A stretch of DNA of 64,000 nucleotides from Marinomonas foliarum (GTDB lineage: Bacteria; Pseudomonadota; Gammaproteobacteria; Pseudomonadales; Marinomonadaceae): assembly GCF_003337275.1 (NCBI RefSeq), contig NZ_QPJQ01000025.1, positions 1 through 64,000 on the forward strand. Direction: 5' to 3'. Position 1 is the first letter of the stretch; each line of letters begins with the position of its first letter. Made by a program: the position numbers and the translations under genes. Of the stretch, positions 41,995 through 55,640 are shown one piece after another. The notes under the pieces were generated by a model. The model ran no database searches. It was not told where the DNA came from and was given only the letters and a program-made list of their open reading frames with translations.

Positions 41995-44088
41995 TTAATC
42001 TTCATTTTTGATGATCGCGTCTGCCACACTAGCCGGTGCTTCAGCGTATTTCTCAAACTCCATCGCATAACTTGCACGCCCTTGCGACAAGCTACGCACG
42101 TCAGTCGCATACCCAAACATTTCCCCAAGGGGAACTTCTGCTCGAATAATTTTACCTGACGGGGAATCGTCCATCCCCTGAACAAGCCCACGACGACGAT
42201 TCAGGTCTCCCATCACGTCACCCATGTACTCCTCAGGAGTCACAACTTCCACTTTCATTACAGGTTCAAGAACACAAGGATCAGCATCAACTGCTCCTTT
42301 TCTTAATCCCTGAGAAGCTGCAATTTTAAAGGCCATTTCATTAGAGTCAACATCATGGTAAGAACCATCGAACAACACAACCTTTAGCCCCAATAAAGGA
42401 AAACCACCGATCACACCATTCTTCATTTGCTCTGAAATGCCCTTTTCTACCGCAGGGATGTATTCTTTAGGAATAGCACCACCAACAATCTCGTTAACAA
42501 ACTCAAGCCCATCTTTATCAGTTGGGATTAACTTCATTACGACGTGACCGTATTGACCACGACCACCGGATTGACGCACAAATTTGTGATTAACCACCAC
42601 TTCTTTGCGAATTTTCTCCCGATAGGAAACCTGAGGCTTACCAATGTTCGCCTCCACCTTAAACTCGCGACGCATACGATCGACAAGAATATCAAGGTGC
42701 AGCTCACCCATACCGGAAATAATTGTTTGACCAGTCTCTTCATGCGTCTCCACACGAAAAGAAGGATCTTCTTGCGCCAATTTACCCAGCGCAACGCCCA
42801 TTTTATCTTGATCAGCCTGAGAGCGAGGCTCGACAGCAACAGATATCACAGGCTCTGGAAACTCCATACGCTCTAGCACAACGACATCATTCATATCACA
42901 AAGCGTATCACCCGTGGTTACATACTTCATACCCACGATGGCAGCAATATCTCCCGCCAACACTTCTTTAATCTCTTCGCGATTGTTAGCGTGCATCTGA
43001 ACCATTCGACCAACACGTTCACGCTTCTGCTTAACAGAATTATAAACCGCATCACCAGAACGCAACATACCTGAATACACACGAATAAATGTCAGTGTAC
43101 CAACAAATGGATCCGTCGCTATCTTAAACGCTAATGCAGAGAACTTAGCCTCATCATCTGCAGTTCGAGTAACGACCGTCTCACCATCTTCAAGCGTACC
43201 CTCTATCGCTTTAACTTCAAGCGGTGAAGGTAAATATTCAACAACAGCATCCAGAACCGCCTGCACACCTTTATTTTTAAAGGCAGAGCCACACGTAACC
43301 AAAACAATTTCGTTTGACAAAGTGCGAGCTCGCAGACCGATCTTTATGTCTTCAACAGATAACCCACCTTCTTCAAGGTATTTATCCATCAACTCCTCAT
43401 TTGCTTCAGCAGCAGCCTCAACCATTAGCTCTCGCCATTCTAACGCTTCATCAAGCAAATCAGCAGGAATTTCCTCCAAAGAGAAAGTCATCCCCTGATC
43501 CTCTTCATTCCACATTATGACCTTCATCAAAACCAAATCCACTACGCCTCTGAAATCTTCTTCAGCGCCGACATTGATTTGAATCGGGACAGCATTAGCA
43601 CCGAGACGCGTTTTCAACTGACGCACAACCGAAAAGAAATCAGCTCCCGTACGATCCATCTTATTGACGAACACCATTCGAGGAACTTCATATTTATTCG
43701 CTTGACGCCAAACAGTCTCAGTCTGAGGCTGCACACCCGAAGAACCACAAAGCACAACAACAGCACCATCCAGAACACGCAAAGAACGCTCTACTTCGAT
43801 AGTAAAATCTACGTGCCCAGGCGTATCAATAATATTGACACGATGCTCTTCAAACTGTTTATTCATCCCACTCCAGAAGCATGTTGTTGCCGCTGAAGTT
43901 ATGGTAATACCACGTTCTTGCTCTTGCTCCATCCAATCCATAGTAGCAGCACCATCGTGCACTTCTCCTATTTTATGAGACAGACCAGTATAGAAAAGAA
44001 CGCGCTCAGTCGTCGTCGTTTTACCTGCATCAACATGCGCACAAATACCGATGTTTCGGTAGCGGTTGATAGGGGTTTTACGTGCCAC
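41995..44088 (-). CDS. fusA: Elongation factor G
   Basis: Translocase GTPase. The 697 residues include [18 protein letters not shown] (about 18-35), [23 protein letters not shown] and NKMDRTGAD. It has the classical str-operon position, 21 bases after rpsG and 35 before tuf. Confidence 0.99.
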   Translation of the reverse strand: MARKTPINRYRNIGICAHVDAGKTTTTERVLFYTGLSHKIGEVHDGAATMDWMEQEQERGITITSAATTCFWSGMNKQFEEHRVNIIDTPGHVDFTIEVERSLRVLDGAVVVLCGSSGVQPQTETVWRQANKYEVPRMVFVNKMDRTGADFFSVVRQLKTRLGANAVPIQINVGAEEDFRGVVDLVLMKVIMWNEEDQGMTFSLEEIPADLLDEALEWRELMVEAAAEANEELMDKYLEEGGLSVEDIKIGLRARTLSNEIVLVTCGSAFKNKGVQAVLDAVVEYLPSPLEVKAIEGTLEDGETVVTRTADDEAKFSALAFKIATDPFVGTLTFIRVYSGMLRSGDAVYNSVKQKRERVGRMVQMHANNREEIKEVLAGDIAAIVGMKYVTTGDTLCDMNDVVVLERMEFPEPVISVAVEPRSQADQDKMGVALGKLAQEDPSFRVETHEETGQTIISGMGELHLDILVDRMRREFKVEANIGKPQVSYREKIRKEVVVNHKFVRQSGGRGQYGHVVMKLIPTDKDGLEFVNEIVGGAIPKEYIPAVEKGISEQMKNGVIGGFPLLGLKVVLFDGSYHDVDSNEMAFKIAASQGLRKGAVDADPCVLEPVMKVEVVTPEEYMGDVMGDLNRRRGLVQGMDDSPSGKIIRAEVPLGEMFGYATDVRSLSQGRASYAMEFEKYAEAPASVADAIIKNED

Positions 44089-44109
44089 TGTGTATCCTTC
44101 TCCGGATGA

Positions 44110-44583
44110 TTAGAAACGGTAGTGAGAGAATGCTTTGTTAGCTTCTGCCATGCGATGAACGTCTTCACGTTTCTTAACAGCAGAACCTTTATTTTCAGCA
44201 GCATCTAGAATTTCACCAGCAAGACGCAAAGCCATGGATTTTTCACCACGTTTGCGAGATGCATCAACCAACCAACGCATAGATAATGCTGCGCGACGAG
44301 CTGGGCGAACCTCAACAGGTACTTGGTAAGTCGCACCACCAACACGACGAGACTTAACCTCGACCATTGGCTGGATTGATTCTAGTGCTTTTTCAAAGAT
44401 AGCCATTGGCTCTTCTGTTTTAGCACGCGTTGCAACAGTGTTTAGCGCATTATATACGATGCTTTCTGCTACAGATTTTTTGCCACTAACCATTACATGG
44501 TTAATGAATTTAGCGAGAAGCTGGCTTCCGTGTTTAGGATCCGGAAGGATCTCACGCTTAGCGACGACGCGTCTTCTAGGCAT
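44110..44583 (-). CDS. rpsG: 30S ribosomal protein S7
   Basis: Head assembly protein, and translational repressor of the str operon in E. coli. The 157 residues begin [35 protein letters not shown] precedes the ATG. The 99-base spacer after rpsL has nearly the same length as the S7-binding intercistronic region of E. coli. Confidence 0.98.
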   Translation of the reverse strand: MPRRRVVAKREILPDPKHGSQLLAKFINHVMVSGKKSVAESIVYNALNTVATRAKTEEPMAIFEKALESIQPMVEVKSRRVGGATYQVPVEVRPARRAALSMRWLVDASRKRGEKSMALRLAGEILDAAENKGSAVKKREDVHRMAEANKAFSHYRF

Positions 44584-44606
44584 ATCTATATCCTCTTCAG
44601 GTTCGT

Positions 44607-44631
44607 CCGAGACAATGCAATTATCGCTCGG
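44607..44631 (-). promoter_or_regulatory. Candidate S7 operator hairpin in the rpsL-rpsG spacer
   Basis: CCGAG (44607-44611) and CTCGG (44627-44631) bracket an A+T-rich loop, extended by flanking pairs, about 24 bases before the rpsG start. The position corresponds to the E. coli S7 target; the sequence itself is not diagnostic. Confidence 0.4.
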
Positions 44632-44682
44632 CCTTACTGTATTAAAAAATTATGTCTAAACGATGAATTAAGTAACGTTAGC

Positions 44683-45142
<460 letters not shown>

Positions 45143-45143
45143 T

Positions 45144-45171
45144 AGGGAGGCGACTAAAAAATCACCTCCCT
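45144..45171 (-). terminator. Hairpin after rpoC
   Basis: AGGGAGGTGA and TCGCCTCCCT (minus strand) pair over ten positions including one G-U pair, with a T-rich loop, 20 bases after the rpoC stop. The T run lies in the loop instead of after the stem, so termination is uncertain; an RNA-stability role is possible. Confidence 0.6.
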
Positions 45172-45191
45172 CGCGATTTTACAGCAAATAA

Positions 45192-48100
45192 CTAGTCTTT
45201 CAGCGCTGCACTCAATGCTTCTTCAACATCTGAGGCACTTACTGAAGAACTTCCTTCTTTTGCTGCTAACGCAAGCTCTTTCTTACGCTTACGTTCATTG
45301 TGGTATGCCAAACCTGTACCAGCTGGTATCAAGCGACCTACAACAACGTTTTCTTTTAAGCCACGCAAGTGATCTTTTTTACCAGTTACCGCACCTTCCG
45401 TAAGAACTCGAGTTGTCTCTTGGAATGATGCTGCTGATATAAAGGACTCTGTAGCCAAAGAAGCTTTCGTGATACCTAGTAGCACACGCTCAAACTTAGC
45501 AGAGAATTTACCTTCTGCTTCGGCTTTCTCGTTGGCATCTAGAAGTTGAGTAAACTCAACCTGATCACCTTGGATAAGATCTGTATCGCCAGACTCACCA
45601 ACTTCTACTTTACGCAACATTTGGTTAACAATAACTTCAATGTGCTTATCGTTAATTACTACGCCTTGTAAGCGGTAAACTTCCTGCACTTCATTCGTGA
45701 TGTAATCAGCTAAAGCTTCTACACCTTGAAGACGCAAAATGTCATGAGGACTCAAAGGACCGTCGGCAATAATCTCACCCTTAGCCACTTCTTCACCATC
45801 AAAGATGTTGATTTGACGCCATTTAGGAATCAAAGTCTCGACTGGATCATCACCGTTTTGAGGAGTGATAACCAAACGAATCTTACCTTTTGTTTCTTTA
45901 CCGAAGCTAACCACACCGCTCGTTTCCGCCATAACAGCTGGATCTTTCGGGCGACGCGCCTCAAATAGATCTGCCACTCGCGGCAAACCACCGGTAATAT
46001 CTTTGTTACCAATAGATTCTTGAGGAATACGCGCAAGAACCTCACCTGATTTCACTGTCGCGCCATGATCTAGGCTCAACAATGCTTTTTCAGGAAGCAT
46101 GTACTGTACTGGTGATTCAGTACCTGGAATCAATACAGGATTACCCTCTGCATCAACAACGGCAATCATCGGACGTATGTCTTTACCAGCCGCAGGACGG
46201 TCGCGCATTTCCATCACTTCAATCGTAGTCAAGCCCGTCATTTCGTCAGACTGACGACGAATAGTAACGTTCTCTTCCATACCACTGAATTCAAGACGAC
46301 CTTCCATCTCAGATACAATTGGGTGTGTATGTGGATCCCAGTTAGCAACAATTTGACCCGCAGTAACTTGATCACCTTCACGCACACTCAATACCGCACC
46401 GTAAGGAAGCTTATAACGCTCTTTCTCACGACCCGCTTCATCGGCAATTGCCAACTCAGAAGAACGAGATGCAACCACTAGATGACCTGTGTGGCGCTCG
46501 ATACTCTTCATTTTATTGAAGCGCACTGTACCGGCACTCTTCACCTGAACACTATCTACTGCAGATGCTCGAGATGCTGCACCACCAATGTGGAACGTAC
46601 GCATCGTTAACTGTGTACCTGGTTCACCGATAGACTGTGCAGCAACAACACCAATCGCCTCACCGATATTAACCTGATGACCACGAGCCAAATCGCGCCC
46701 GTAACATTTAGCACATACGCCATGACGCGTATCACAGGTAATAACAGAGCGAATGAGCATCTCATCTACACCAGCCGCTTCAATTGTACGAACATCATGT
46801 TCATCGATCAGCGTACCAGCTGCCAACACCAAGTCACCTTTCGTATCCATAACGTCTTGGGCAACAACACGGCCCAATACACGATGACCTAGCGGCACAA
46901 CGACGTCACCACCTTCAATCATGGCCGCAACGGAAATACCGTTTGTAGAACCACAATCTACTTCAGTGATAACCAAATCCTGCGCTACGTCTACTAGACG
47001 ACGAGTCAAGTAACCAGAGTTAGCCGTTTTCAATGCTGTATCGGCTAGACCCTTACGAGCACCGTGTGTAGAGGTAAAGTACTGAAGTACTGATAGACCT
47101 TCACGGAAGTTCGCAGTGATTGGAGTTTCGATGATGGAACCATCTGGTTTCGCCATCAAACCACGCATACCACCTAGCTGACGCATCTGTGCAACACTAC
47201 CACGGGCACCAGAGTCGGCCATCATATATACAGAGTTGAAAGATTGTTGTTCAACCGTTTCACCTGCTTTATTGACAGTCATCTCTTTTGCCAAGTTTTT
47301 CATCATGGCTTCAGTGACAGTTTCGTTAGTACGAGACCATAAATCGATTACTTTGTTGTACTTCTCGCCTTGCGTTACAAGACCATCTGCATATTGGTAT
47401 TCAATTTCTTTAACTTCTGCCTCTGCTTTAGCAATGATCTCTGCCTTTTCTGGTGGGATAACAAAGTCATCAACACCAACAGAAGAGCCAGACGCTGTTG
47501 CGTAAGCAAAACCTGTGTACATCAATTGGTCTGCAAAGATACAGCTCTCTTTCAAGCCCACTTTACGGTAACATTCGTTGATCAAGTTAGAGATCGCCTT
47601 CTTCTTCATGGTTTGGTTAACCACGGAGAACGGTAGGCCATCAGGAACGATATCAAACAACAAAGCACGACCAACCGTTGTATCAGCAATAAAAGTAGAC
47701 GGCACTTTGTCGCCTTCAAGCGTCGTATCAACTTGGCTGATACGTACTTTTACTTTGGCATGCAATTCAACCTGTTTCGCACCATATGCACGGTGTACTT
47801 CTTTGATGTCAGAAAACGCCATGCCTTCACCCTTGGCATTGATTTTCTCACGAGTCATGTAGTACAGACCCAATACAACGTCCTGGGAAGGAACAATGAT
47901 CGGCTCGCCGTTTGCTGGTGATAGGATGTTGTTCGTAGACATCATCAAAGCACGAGCTTCTAGCTGCGCTTCTATAGTCAACGGAACGTGAACCGCCATT
48001 TGGTCACCATCGAAATCGGCGTTGTATGCCGCACACACTAATGGGTGCAACTGAATCGCCTTGCCTTCGATCAACATTGGTTCAAACGCTTGGATACCCA

Positions 48101-49394
48101 AACGGTGAAGTGTTGGCGCACGGTTCAACATCACTGGATGTTCACGGATAACCTCATCAAGGATATCCCACACTTCAGGCGTTTCACGCTCAACCATTTT
48201 CTTCGCCGCTTTAATTGTCGTCGCCATGCCACGAAGTTCAAGCTTAGAAAAAATGAATGGCTTGAATAGCTCAAGTGCCATTTTCTTAGGCAGACCACAC
48301 TGATGTAGACGCAGTGATGGACCTACTGTAATTACAGAACGACCAGAATAGTCAACACGCTTACCTAGCAAGTTCTGACGGAAACGACCTTGCTTACCTT
48401 TGATCATATCAGCCAAAGATTTCAGAGGACGCTTGTTAGAACCAGTAATAGCGCGACCACGACGACCATTATCAAGCAAAGCATCAACAGATTCTTGCAA
48501 CATACGTTTTTCGTTACGCACGATGATATCTGGAGCAGATAGCTCTAGTAATCGTTTTAGACGATTGTTACGGTTAATCACACGACGATAAAGGTCGTTC
48601 AAATCAGACGTCGCAAAACGACCACCTTCAAGTGGTACCAATGGACGAAGATCTGGCGGAAGAACAGGCAATACATCTAGTACCATCCACTCTGGGTTGT
48701 TACCAGAATGATAGAATGCTTCAACTAGCTTAAGACGCTTAGAAAGCTTCTTAATGCGAGTTTCAGAATTCGTGCTGTTTAGCTCTTCACGCATGCTGTT
48801 AATTTCTACAGGCATATCCAAATCGCGAAGCAACATTTGAACCGCTTCCGCACCCATACGGGCATCAAATTCGTCACCGAATTCTTCTAGCGCTTCAAAA
48901 TACTGTTCGTCATTTAGCAACTGGCCTTTTTCAAGCGTCGTCATACCTGGATCAATCACGATGAAAGATTCAAAATACAAAACACGCTCAATATCACGCA
49001 ACGTCATATCCATGATAAGACCGATACGTGACGGTAGAGATTTCAAGAACCAAATATGAGCAACAGGCGATGCAAGCTCAATGTGCCCCATGCGTTCACG
49101 ACGCACTTTAGACAGAGCCACTTCAACGCCACACTTCTCACAGATAACACCGCGGTGTTTCAAACGCTTATATTTACCACACAAGCATTCGTAGTCCTTA
49201 ATAGGACCAAAGATTTTTGCACAGAACAAACCGTCACGTTCTGGTTTGAACGTACGGTAGTTGATGGTCTCTGGCTTCTTAACTTCACCGTAAGACCATG
49301 AACGAATCATATCTGGTGACGCCAAGCCAATGCGGATCGCATCAAACTCGTCAGATTGTCCCTGTGATTTTAGAAGACCTAATAAGTCTTTCAT
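45192..49394 (-). CDS. rpoC: RNA polymerase beta' subunit
   Basis: Largest polymerase subunit. ATG 49394 ([13 protein letters not shown]) matches the Pseudomonas start and gives 1400 residues; a GTG five codons upstream is less likely. The catalytic magnesium motif [12 protein letters not shown] lies near 455-466, and the N-terminal zinc cysteines are in CLCGKYKR...CEKCGVE (about 70-88). It follows rpoB by 65 bases. Confidence 0.99.
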   Translation of the reverse strand: MKDLLGLLKSQGQSDEFDAIRIGLASPDMIRSWSYGEVKKPETINYRTFKPERDGLFCAKIFGPIKDYECLCGKYKRLKHRGVICEKCGVEVALSKVRRERMGHIELASPVAHIWFLKSLPSRIGLIMDMTLRDIERVLYFESFIVIDPGMTTLEKGQLLNDEQYFEALEEFGDEFDARMGAEAVQMLLRDLDMPVEINSMREELNSTNSETRIKKLSKRLKLVEAFYHSGNNPEWMVLDVLPVLPPDLRPLVPLEGGRFATSDLNDLYRRVINRNNRLKRLLELSAPDIIVRNEKRMLQESVDALLDNGRRGRAITGSNKRPLKSLADMIKGKQGRFRQNLLGKRVDYSGRSVITVGPSLRLHQCGLPKKMALELFKPFIFSKLELRGMATTIKAAKKMVERETPEVWDILDEVIREHPVMLNRAPTLHRLGIQAFEPMLIEGKAIQLHPLVCAAYNADFDGDQMAVHVPLTIEAQLEARALMMSTNNILSPANGEPIIVPSQDVVLGLYYMTREKINAKGEGMAFSDIKEVHRAYGAKQVELHAKVKVRISQVDTTLEGDKVPSTFIADTTVGRALLFDIVPDGLPFSVVNQTMKKKAISNLINECYRKVGLKESCIFADQLMYTGFAYATASGSSVGVDDFVIPPEKAEIIAKAEAEVKEIEYQYADGLVTQGEKYNKVIDLWSRTNETVTEAMMKNLAKEMTVNKAGETVEQQSFNSVYMMADSGARGSVAQMRQLGGMRGLMAKPDGSIIETPITANFREGLSVLQYFTSTHGARKGLADTALKTANSGYLTRRLVDVAQDLVITEVDCGSTNGISVAAMIEGGDVVVPLGHRVLGRVVAQDVMDTKGDLVLAAGTLIDEHDVRTIEAAGVDEMLIRSVITCDTRHGVCAKCYGRDLARGHQVNIGEAIGVVAAQSIGEPGTQLTMRTFHIGGAASRASAVDSVQVKSAGTVRFNKMKSIERHTGHLVVASRSSELAIADEAGREKERYKLPYGAVLSVREGDQVTAGQIVANWDPHTHPIVSEMEGRLEFSGMEENVTIRRQSDEMTGLTTIEVMEMRDRPAAGKDIRPMIAVVDAEGNPVLIPGTESPVQYMLPEKALLSLDHGATVKSGEVLARIPQESIGNKDITGGLPRVADLFEARRPKDPAVMAETSGVVSFGKETKGKIRLVITPQNGDDPVETLIPKWRQINIFDGEEVAKGEIIADGPLSPHDILRLQGVEALADYITNEVQEVYRLQGVVINDKHIEVIVNQMLRKVEVGESGDTDLIQGDQVEFTQLLDANEKAEAEGKFSAKFERVLLGITKASLATESFISAASFQETTRVLTEGAVTGKKDHLRGLKENVVVGRLIPAGTGLAYHNERKRKKELALAAKEGSSSVSASDVEEALSAALKD

Positions 49395-49419
49395 GGATAT
49401 TCGCCCCACTCGTAAGGCC

Positions 49420-49436
49420 GGGGAGTCTTGCTCCCC
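49420..49436 (-). promoter_or_regulatory. Hairpin in the rpoB-rpoC junction
   Basis: GGGGAG (49420-49425) and CTCCCC (49431-49436) with a five-base loop, 25 bases before the rpoC ATG. Too short a distance from any T run for a terminator; it may influence rpoC initiation or mRNA processing. Confidence 0.5.
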
Positions 49437-49459
49437 AGCAGGTCAAATGTGATTCGTGC

Positions 49460-52400
49460 TTATTCGTTTTCTAGCTCGATATCGATACCAAGAGAACGAA
49501 TCTCTTTCACCAACACGTTGAAGGACTCAGGCATGCCAGGTTCCATACGGTGGTCACCGTCTACGATGTTTTTATACATCTTAGTACGGCCATTTACGTC
49601 ATCGGACTTAACAGTCAACATCTCTTGAAGCGTGTAAGCAGCACCATATGCTTCTAGTGCCCATACTTCCATCTCCCCGAAACGCTGACCACCGAACTGA
49701 GCTTTACCACCCAGCGGCTGCTGAGTAACCAAGCTGTAAGAACCGGTAGAACGTGCGTGCATTTTGTCGTCAACCAAGTGATTCAACTTAAGCATATACA
49801 TGTAACCAACCGTTACAGGACGTTCAAAAGCATCACCAGTACGGCCGTTAAATAATTTAACCTGACCACTTTCGTTGATTCCAGCTAAGCGCAACATACG
49901 CTTGATCTCAGCTTCTTTTGCACCATCAAAGGCGCCAGACGCCATTGGAACACCGCCCGTTAGGTTAGAGGCCAAGGTTAAAATTTCTTCGTCTGTAAAG
50001 CTGTCTAGATCTTCCGTACGAGCACAACGCAAGTCGCCTTCGTAGCCATTGTAGATTTCATCGAGGAAGCTACGCAGTTCTGCAACCGCCTCTGCTTTCT
50101 CACGCTCCACAACAAGCATTTCGTTGATCTTACGACCCAAGCCTTTAGATGCCGCACCTAAGTGAGTCTCCAAAACCTGACCAACGTTCATACGCGAAGG
50201 AACACCTAACGGGTTCAATACGATATCAACTGGATCACCGTTTTCATCATACGGCATATCTTCAACTGGCATAATTTTAGAAATTACACCCTTGTTACCA
50301 TGACGACCGGCCATTTTATCACCTGGCTGGATACGACGTTTGATGGCAACATAAACTTTAACGATTTTAAGAACGCCAGGCGCTAGATCATCACCTGTTT
50401 GTAATTTGCGTTTCTTATCTTCAAATTTCGCATCAAGCTCTTTACGGCGCTCAATCAAAGCGGCTTGCGCTTTTTCAAGCTGCTCACTCGCTTCTTCATT
50501 AGCAACACGAATTTTAAACCACTCAGGGTGATCTAAATTCGCCAAGTACTCTTCCGTAATAATCGCATTGCGAGCCAAGCTAGGACCGCCTTCTGCTTGC
50601 TGACCGATTAGGGCCTCAGCTAGACGCTCAAACGTTGCTTTCTCGACAATACGGAACTCTTCGTTCAAGTCTTTACGAACCTGATCAAGCTGCGATTTTT
50701 CGATAAACTTAGCTCGGTCATCTTTTTCGATACCATCGCGAGTAAACACTTGCACATCGATAACAGTACCGCGTGTGCCCGTCTTAACGCGCTGAGACGT
50801 ATCTTTTACGTCAGACGCTTTTTCACCGAAAATAGCACGCAAAAGTTTCTCTTCAGGCGTTAGCTGTGTTTCACCCTTAGGCGTCACTTTACCAACTAGA
50901 ATATCGCCTGGCTCAACTTCTGCACCGATGTATACGATACCGGATTGATCCAACTTAGAAAGCGCACCTTCACCCACGTTAGGGATATCGGCAGTGATTT
51001 CTTCAGGCCCAAGCTTAGTATCACGTGCAACACACGTTAACTCTTGAATGTGGATAGAAGTGAATCGATCTTCTTCTACAACACGCTCAGATACTAGGAT
51101 CGAGTCTTCGAAGTTGAAACCATTCCAAGGCATGAAAGCAATACGCATGTTTTGACCAAGCGCCAAATCACCCATATCAACAGAAGGACCATCGGCCATA
51201 ATGTCGCCAGAAGCAACCTTCTCACCCTTCATTACCAAAGTACGCTGATTAATACATGTGTTCTGGTTAGAACGTACGTATTTAGTCAGGTTGTAGATAT
51301 CTACACCCGCTTCACCAGCAATTGTTTCTTCTGAGTTCACACGTACAACGATACGGCTCGCATCAACAGACTCAATCACACCACCGCGATTCGCGACGAT
51401 ACAAACACCAGAGTCTTTTGCTACATTTTTTTCCATACCAGTACCAACTACAGGCTTATCGGCCTTAAGTGTCGGTACGGCTTGACGCTGCATGTTCGAT
51501 CCCATCAATGCACGGTTAGCATCATCGTGCTCTAGGAACGGGATCAAAGATGCCGCAACAGAAACAACCTGACGAGGTGACACGTCCATTAGGTTTACTT
51601 TTTCTTTTGGAATCAAAGTCGTTTCGTGCATATGACGCACCTGAACCAACTCATCAACCAAACGGCCTTCCGCATCAACATTCGCAGACGCTTGGGCAAT
51701 TACGTATTTCGCTTCATCGATCGCAGAGATATACACTGTTTCATCAGTCATCTTGCCATCAATAATCTTACGGTATGGCGTTTCTAAGAAGCCGTAGCTG
51801 TTAGTACGCGCATAAGTAGATAGCGAGTTGATCAAACCAATGTTTGGACCTTCTGGTGTTTCGATAGGACAAACACGGCCATAGTGAGTAGCGTGTACGT
51901 CACGCACTTCAAAGCCTGCGCGTTCACGCGTAAGACCACCAGGCCCTAACGCTGAAACACGACGCTTATGCGTTACTTCAGATAGCGGGTTGTTTTGGTC
52001 CATAAACTGAGACAACTGGCTTGAACCGAAGAACTCTTTAATAGCAGCAGCAACTGGCTTCGCATTCAAAAGATCTTGTGGCATAAGGCCATCAGCTTCC
52101 GCCATTGACAAACGCTCTTTCACTGCACGCTCAACACGAACAAGACCAACACGGAATTGGTTCTCGGCCATTTCGCCAACAGAACGAACTCGACGGTTAC
52201 CCAAGTGATCGATATCATCAACCATGCCGTTACCGTTACGGATATCAAGCAAGGTTTTAAGAACAGCAACAATGTCGTCGTTATCAAGAACGCCAGCACC
52301 AGTATCTTCTTCACGACCCAAGCGGCGGTTGAACTTCATTCGTCCAACGCCAGACAAATCATAACGATCTTCAGAGAAGAACAAACCTTGGAACAAGCCT

Positions 52401-53560
52401 TCAGCCGACTCCTTGGTTGGCGGCTCGCCAGGACGCATCATGCGGTAGATCTCAACCAAAGCTTCCAACTGGTTGCTGGTCGGATCAATACGAAGCGTAT
52501 CAGAAATAAATGGACCATTATCCAAGTCATTCGTGTAAAGCGTATCCACTTCAGTGATACCTGAAGCCACTAATGCCTCTAGCAGATCAACAGAAAGCTC
52601 TGTGTTTGCTTCAGCAATCAATTCGCCCGTTGAAGGGTGAACCAAATTTTTAGCAGTTACTTTACCAAGCATGTATTCAAGCGGCACAGATAAGCGCTCA
52701 AGACCCGCTTTTTCCATTACACGAATATGCTTAGCGGTAATACGACGACCTTCTTCTACGATAAGTTCGCCATTCGCATCAGCAATATTAAATAGCGCTG
52801 TATCACCACGTAGGCGATTAGCAACTAGATCCATCTCAAAACCATCACGCTTCAAATAGAAACGCGTAGATTCAAAGAAAGCATCTAGAATTTGTTCCGT
52901 ACCATAACCCAAAGCACGCAGCAAAATCGTTGCTGGTAACTTACGACGACGGTCGATACGAACAAATACGCAATCCTTTGGATCAAACTCGAAGTCCAAC
53001 CAAGAACCGCGGTAAGGAATAATTCGAGCAGAATGCAGTAATTTACCTGAAGAGTGAGTTTTGCCACGATCGTGATCAAAAAACACACCAGGAGAACGGT
53101 GTAATTGAGAGACGATAACACGCTCAGTCCCGTTAATTACAAAGGTACCATTATCTGTCATGAGCGGAATTTCACCCATGTAGACTTCTTGCTCGCGTAT
53201 GTCTTTGATTGCTTTGTTCGACGATTCTTTATCATAAATGATAAGTCGCACACGAACACGTAAAGGTGCCGCGTAAGTAACACCACGCAACTGACACTCT
53301 TTAACATCAAAAACTGGTTTGCCTAAACGGTAATCGACGTATTCTAGCGCCGCATTGCCGGAAAAGCTGACCATTGGAAAGACAGATTTAAAGGCCCCAT
53401 GCAGACCTAATTCCCCACGCTCTGCAAGGCTTTTACCTTCTTGCAGAAAATTACGGTAGGATTCAAGCTGAATTGCCAGCAAGTATGGCACATCCAAAAC
53501 GGGCGGCAGTTTACCGAAATCCTTACGGATACGTTTTTTCTCAGTATATGAGTAAGCCAT
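49460..53560 (-). CDS. rpoB: RNA polymerase beta subunit
   Basis: Catalytic polymerase subunit and rifampicin target. ATG 53560 ([17 protein letters not shown]) has GGGGA upstream and gives 1366 residues; the eight-codon extension upstream is not supported. The rifampicin region [33 protein letters not shown] retains the serine, aspartate, histidine and arginine positions of sensitive enzymes. Two hairpins and an attenuator precede it. Confidence 0.99.
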   Translation of the reverse strand: MAYSYTEKKRIRKDFGKLPPVLDVPYLLAIQLESYRNFLQEGKSLAERGELGLHGAFKSVFPMVSFSGNAALEYVDYRLGKPVFDVKECQLRGVTYAAPLRVRVRLIIYDKESSNKAIKDIREQEVYMGEIPLMTDNGTFVINGTERVIVSQLHRSPGVFFDHDRGKTHSSGKLLHSARIIPYRGSWLDFEFDPKDCVFVRIDRRRKLPATILLRALGYGTEQILDAFFESTRFYLKRDGFEMDLVANRLRGDTALFNIADANGELIVEEGRRITAKHIRVMEKAGLERLSVPLEYMLGKVTAKNLVHPSTGELIAEANTELSVDLLEALVASGITEVDTLYTNDLDNGPFISDTLRIDPTSNQLEALVEIYRMMRPGEPPTKESAEGLFQGLFFSEDRYDLSGVGRMKFNRRLGREEDTGAGVLDNDDIVAVLKTLLDIRNGNGMVDDIDHLGNRRVRSVGEMAENQFRVGLVRVERAVKERLSMAEADGLMPQDLLNAKPVAAAIKEFFGSSQLSQFMDQNNPLSEVTHKRRVSALGPGGLTRERAGFEVRDVHATHYGRVCPIETPEGPNIGLINSLSTYARTNSYGFLETPYRKIIDGKMTDETVYISAIDEAKYVIAQASANVDAEGRLVDELVQVRHMHETTLIPKEKVNLMDVSPRQVVSVAASLIPFLEHDDANRALMGSNMQRQAVPTLKADKPVVGTGMEKNVAKDSGVCIVANRGGVIESVDASRIVVRVNSEETIAGEAGVDIYNLTKYVRSNQNTCINQRTLVMKGEKVASGDIMADGPSVDMGDLALGQNMRIAFMPWNGFNFEDSILVSERVVEEDRFTSIHIQELTCVARDTKLGPEEITADIPNVGEGALSKLDQSGIVYIGAEVEPGDILVGKVTPKGETQLTPEEKLLRAIFGEKASDVKDTSQRVKTGTRGTVIDVQVFTRDGIEKDDRAKFIEKSQLDQVRKDLNEEFRIVEKATFERLAEALIGQQAEGGPSLARNAIITEEYLANLDHPEWFKIRVANEEASEQLEKAQAALIERRKELDAKFEDKKRKLQTGDDLAPGVLKIVKVYVAIKRRIQPGDKMAGRHGNKGVISKIMPVEDMPYDENGDPVDIVLNPLGVPSRMNVGQVLETHLGAASKGLGRKINEMLVVEREKAEAVAELRSFLDEIYNGYEGDLRCARTEDLDSFTDEEILTLASNLTGGVPMASGAFDGAKEAEIKRMLRLAGINESGQVKLFNGRTGDAFERPVTVGYMYMLKLNHLVDDKMHARSTGSYSLVTQQPLGGKAQFGGQRFGEMEVWALEAYGAAYTLQEMLTVKSDDVNGRTKMYKNIVDGDHRMEPGMPESFNVLVKEIRSLGIDIELENE

Positions 53561-53592
53561 CAGCATTCCCCAGCTTGTGCACATTGACGCAA

Positions 53593-53636
53593 AAGGCCCA
53601 AATCAGGCCTTACCATATATGGGAGCATTATCTCCC
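53593..53636 (-). promoter_or_regulatory. Two hairpins in the rpoB leader
   Basis: AAGGCC/GGCCTT (53593-53611, seven-base loop) and GGGAG/CTCCC (53621-53636, six-base loop) lie between the rplL attenuator and rpoB. They may protect the rpoBC mRNA 5' end after processing. Confidence 0.5.
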
Positions 53637-53679
53637 ACTTGAAAATTCTTCTAAGGTTTTATTTGAGTTTTAGAAACCC

Positions 53680-53710
53680 AAAAAGGCCGGTGACAATAAT
53701 GTCACCAGCC
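53680..53710 (-). terminator. rplL-rpoB attenuator
   Basis: Minus strand GGCTGGTGACA and TGTCACCGGCC (one mismatch, four-base loop) followed by T5. Its place, 40 bases after rplL and before rpoB, is that of the partial terminator which lowers rpoBC relative to L7/L12 expression in E. coli. Confidence 0.85.
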
Positions 53711-53731
53711 ATTTCGACTATTGGTCGAAAT
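53711..53731 (-). repeat. Second hairpin next to the attenuator
   Basis: ATTTCGAC and GTCGAAAT pair perfectly around TATTG, directly touching the attenuator stem. In E. coli an RNase III site occurs in this interval; equivalence is inferred. Confidence 0.6.
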
Positions 53732-53749
53732 CTGGAAATGCAAGCATCA

Positions 53750-54121
53750 TTACTTGATTTCGACAGATGCACCAGCTTCTTCAAGAGCTGCTTTAAGAGC
53801 GGCAGCGTCATCTTTAGAAGCGCCTTCTTTAACAGTCATTGGAGCGCCGTCAACGATAGCTTTAGCTTCTTTCAAGCCTAGACCAGTCGCTGCACGAACA
53901 GCTTTGATTACGTTTACTTTCTTGTCGCCAGCAGCAGTAAGAACAACGTCAAATTCAGTTTGTTCTTCAGCAGCAGCGCCAGCTTCAGCAGCAGGACCTG
54001 CAGCTACAGCAGCAGCTGCAGATACGCCGAATTTTTCTTCCATTGCTGAAATTAGTTCAACAACGTCCATCACAGACATTTCTGCTACTGCATTGATGAT
54101 ATCTTCTTTAGTTAGAGCCAT
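53750..54121 (-). CDS. rplL: 50S ribosomal protein L7/L12
   Basis: Stalk protein recruiting translational GTPases, present in multiple copies. The 123 residues have the N-terminal dimer domain (1-35), an alanine-rich hinge (about 34-52) and the C-terminal domain with [28 protein letters not shown]. It follows rplJ by 82 bases. Confidence 0.99.
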   Translation of the reverse strand: MALTKEDIINAVAEMSVMDVVELISAMEEKFGVSAAAAVAAGPAAEAGAAAEEQTEFDVVLTAAGDKKVNVIKAVRAATGLGLKEAKAIVDGAPMTVKEGASKDDAAALKAALEEAGASVEIK

Positions 54122-54203
54122 GACTCAGATTCCTAGCATTCTTTATAATTACCCGAAGGCAATAAAACAAAATATTTATCAAGAAGGGATACGGTAAACC
54201 GTA

Positions 54204-54704
54204 TTACGCCGCTTCTTGCTCTTTTTGATCGCGAACCGCTGCAAGAGTACGTACAAACTTGCTTGTTGCGCCCTGAATAACACTCATCAGTTTCGCAATT
54301 GCTTCGTCGTATGTAGGCAGTGTTGCCAAACGATCAATGTCGCCAGCTGGGATCAACTCACCGTTGAACGCCAACGCCTTCACTTCAAACTTGTTGTTCG
54401 TTTTAGCAAAAGCTTTCAACAAACGAGCAGCCGCACCCGGGTGTTCGTTAGAAAAAGCAATTAACGTAGGACCAACAAAGCTCTCAGCTAGGCATTCGAA
54501 GTCAGTGCCTTCAACTGCACGGCGAGCCAAAGTGTTACGTACTACACGTACATAAACACCTGCTTCACGCGCTTCTTTACGTAGTGCTGTCATATTGCTC
54601 ACGGTAACACCGCGAGAATCAGCAACTACTGCAGACAATGCAGTTTTAGCAACTTCGCTAACTTCGGCGACAATGGCTTTTTTGTCTTCTAGACCTAATG
54701 CCAC
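54204..54704 (-). CDS. rplJ: 50S ribosomal protein L10
   Basis: Stalk base protein and repressor of its own operon. The start is GTG 54704 ([15 protein letters not shown]) with CCAGGAG eight bases upstream; 166 residues. A 234-base gap separates it from rplA and contains the L10 leader. Confidence 0.98.
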   Translation of the reverse strand: MALGLEDKKAIVAEVSEVAKTALSAVVADSRGVTVSNMTALRKEAREAGVYVRVVRNTLARRAVEGTDFECLAESFVGPTLIAFSNEHPGAAARLLKAFAKTNNKFEVKALAFNGELIPAGDIDRLATLPTYDEAIAKLMSVIQGATSKFVRTLAAVRDQKEQEAA

Positions 54705-54874
54705 TGGTTTTCTCCTGGATTAGCAGAGAGCGTATACTCTCTTATTTTTACCAACTCTTCGATTACTCGAAGTACTTGCTGGTGAGTTAGATCCAGTATA
54801 TCTGAATCGGGCCACACCATCTGCGCAGGACAAACATTTTACAACGTTGTTATTAAACCCTTAGGGTTCCTGCG
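54705..54874 (-). ncRNA. L10 (rplJ) leader RNA
   Basis: The leader has the features of the enterobacterial L10 leader: CGCAGG and CCTGCG (complement of 54869-54874 and 54824-54829) closing a domain with an AACCC/GGGTT hairpin, then GCAGATGGTG and a facing CTCACC, and the terminal CTAATCCAGGAG before rplJ. It should bind L10-L12 and repress translation. The remaining gap to rplA (54875-54938) shows no gene. Confidence 0.75.
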
Positions 54875-54938
54875 GTCTTTGACGGCCTGCTCAACAAATA
54901 AATGAAGGCAGACCCCAAAGCTCATGATCTAAACATGC

Positions 54939-55640
54939 TTACTTAGTAGAGTTAAGCGCGCTTAGATCAATTTGTAGACCAGGTCCCATTGTAGAGGACA
55001 AAGTCACTTTTTTCAGGTAAACGCCTTTAGATGAAGCAGGCTTAGCACGACGCAAGTCAGCCAAAAGTGCTTCCACGTTTCCTCTGATAGCATCAGCAGC
55101 GAACTCAATAGAGCCTACAGCCGCATGGATGATACCATTTTTATCTGTACGGTAACGAGCTTGACCAGCTTTTGCATTTTTAACTGCAGTTGCAACATCA
55201 GGTGTTACTGTGCCAACTTTAGGGTTAGGCATTAGACCGCGTGGACCTAGAACCTGACCTAGCTGACCGACGATACGCATTGCATCAGGAGATGCGATAA
55301 CAACGTCAAAATCTAGGTTACCAGCTTTAACTTGCTCAGCCAAATCTTCGAAACCAACAACATCTGCACCAGCTTCTTTCGCAGCTTCAGCATTTGCACC
55401 TTGCGCGAATACAGCAACACGAACATCTTTACCAGCACCATGAGGCAATACAGTAGAGCCACGAACAACCTGATCAGATTTACGTGGATCAACGCCTAGG
55501 TTAACAGATACATCGACAGATTCTTTGAACTTAACAGTAGAAAGCTCAGACAATAGAGCAACAGCCTCTTCTACAGAGTAAAACTTAGTTGCTTCTACTT
55601 TTTCAGCGATCAAGCGAGCGCGTTTAGTTAATTTAGCCAT
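54939..55640 (-). CDS. rplA: 50S ribosomal protein L1
   Basis: E-site stalk protein and repressor of rplK-rplA. The 233 residues include [15 protein letters not shown] (about 130-144), the L1 signature. Its ATG overlaps the rplK stop by one base (TAATG). Confidence 0.99.
   Translation of the reverse strand: MAKLTKRARLIAEKVEATKFYSVEEAVALLSELSTVKFKESVDVSVNLGVDPRKSDQVVRGSTVLPHGAGKDVRVAVFAQGANAEAAKEAGADVVGFEDLAEQVKAGNLDFDVVIASPDAMRIVGQLGQVLGPRGLMPNPKVGTVTPDVATAVKNAKAGQARYRTDKNGIIHAAVGSIEFAADAIRGNVEALLADLRRAKPASSKGVYLKKVTLSSTMGPGLQIDLSALNSTK

Noticed and set aside
49460..53560. Rifampicin-resistance change in rpoB
   Set aside because: The usual resistance positions carry the sensitive residues; the differences from E. 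coli are conservative.
53721..54197. 158-codon open frame on the plus strand opposite rplL
   Set aside because: It is the alanine/serine-rich antisense shadow of the rplL hinge and domains; it has no independent start signal and rplL is certain.
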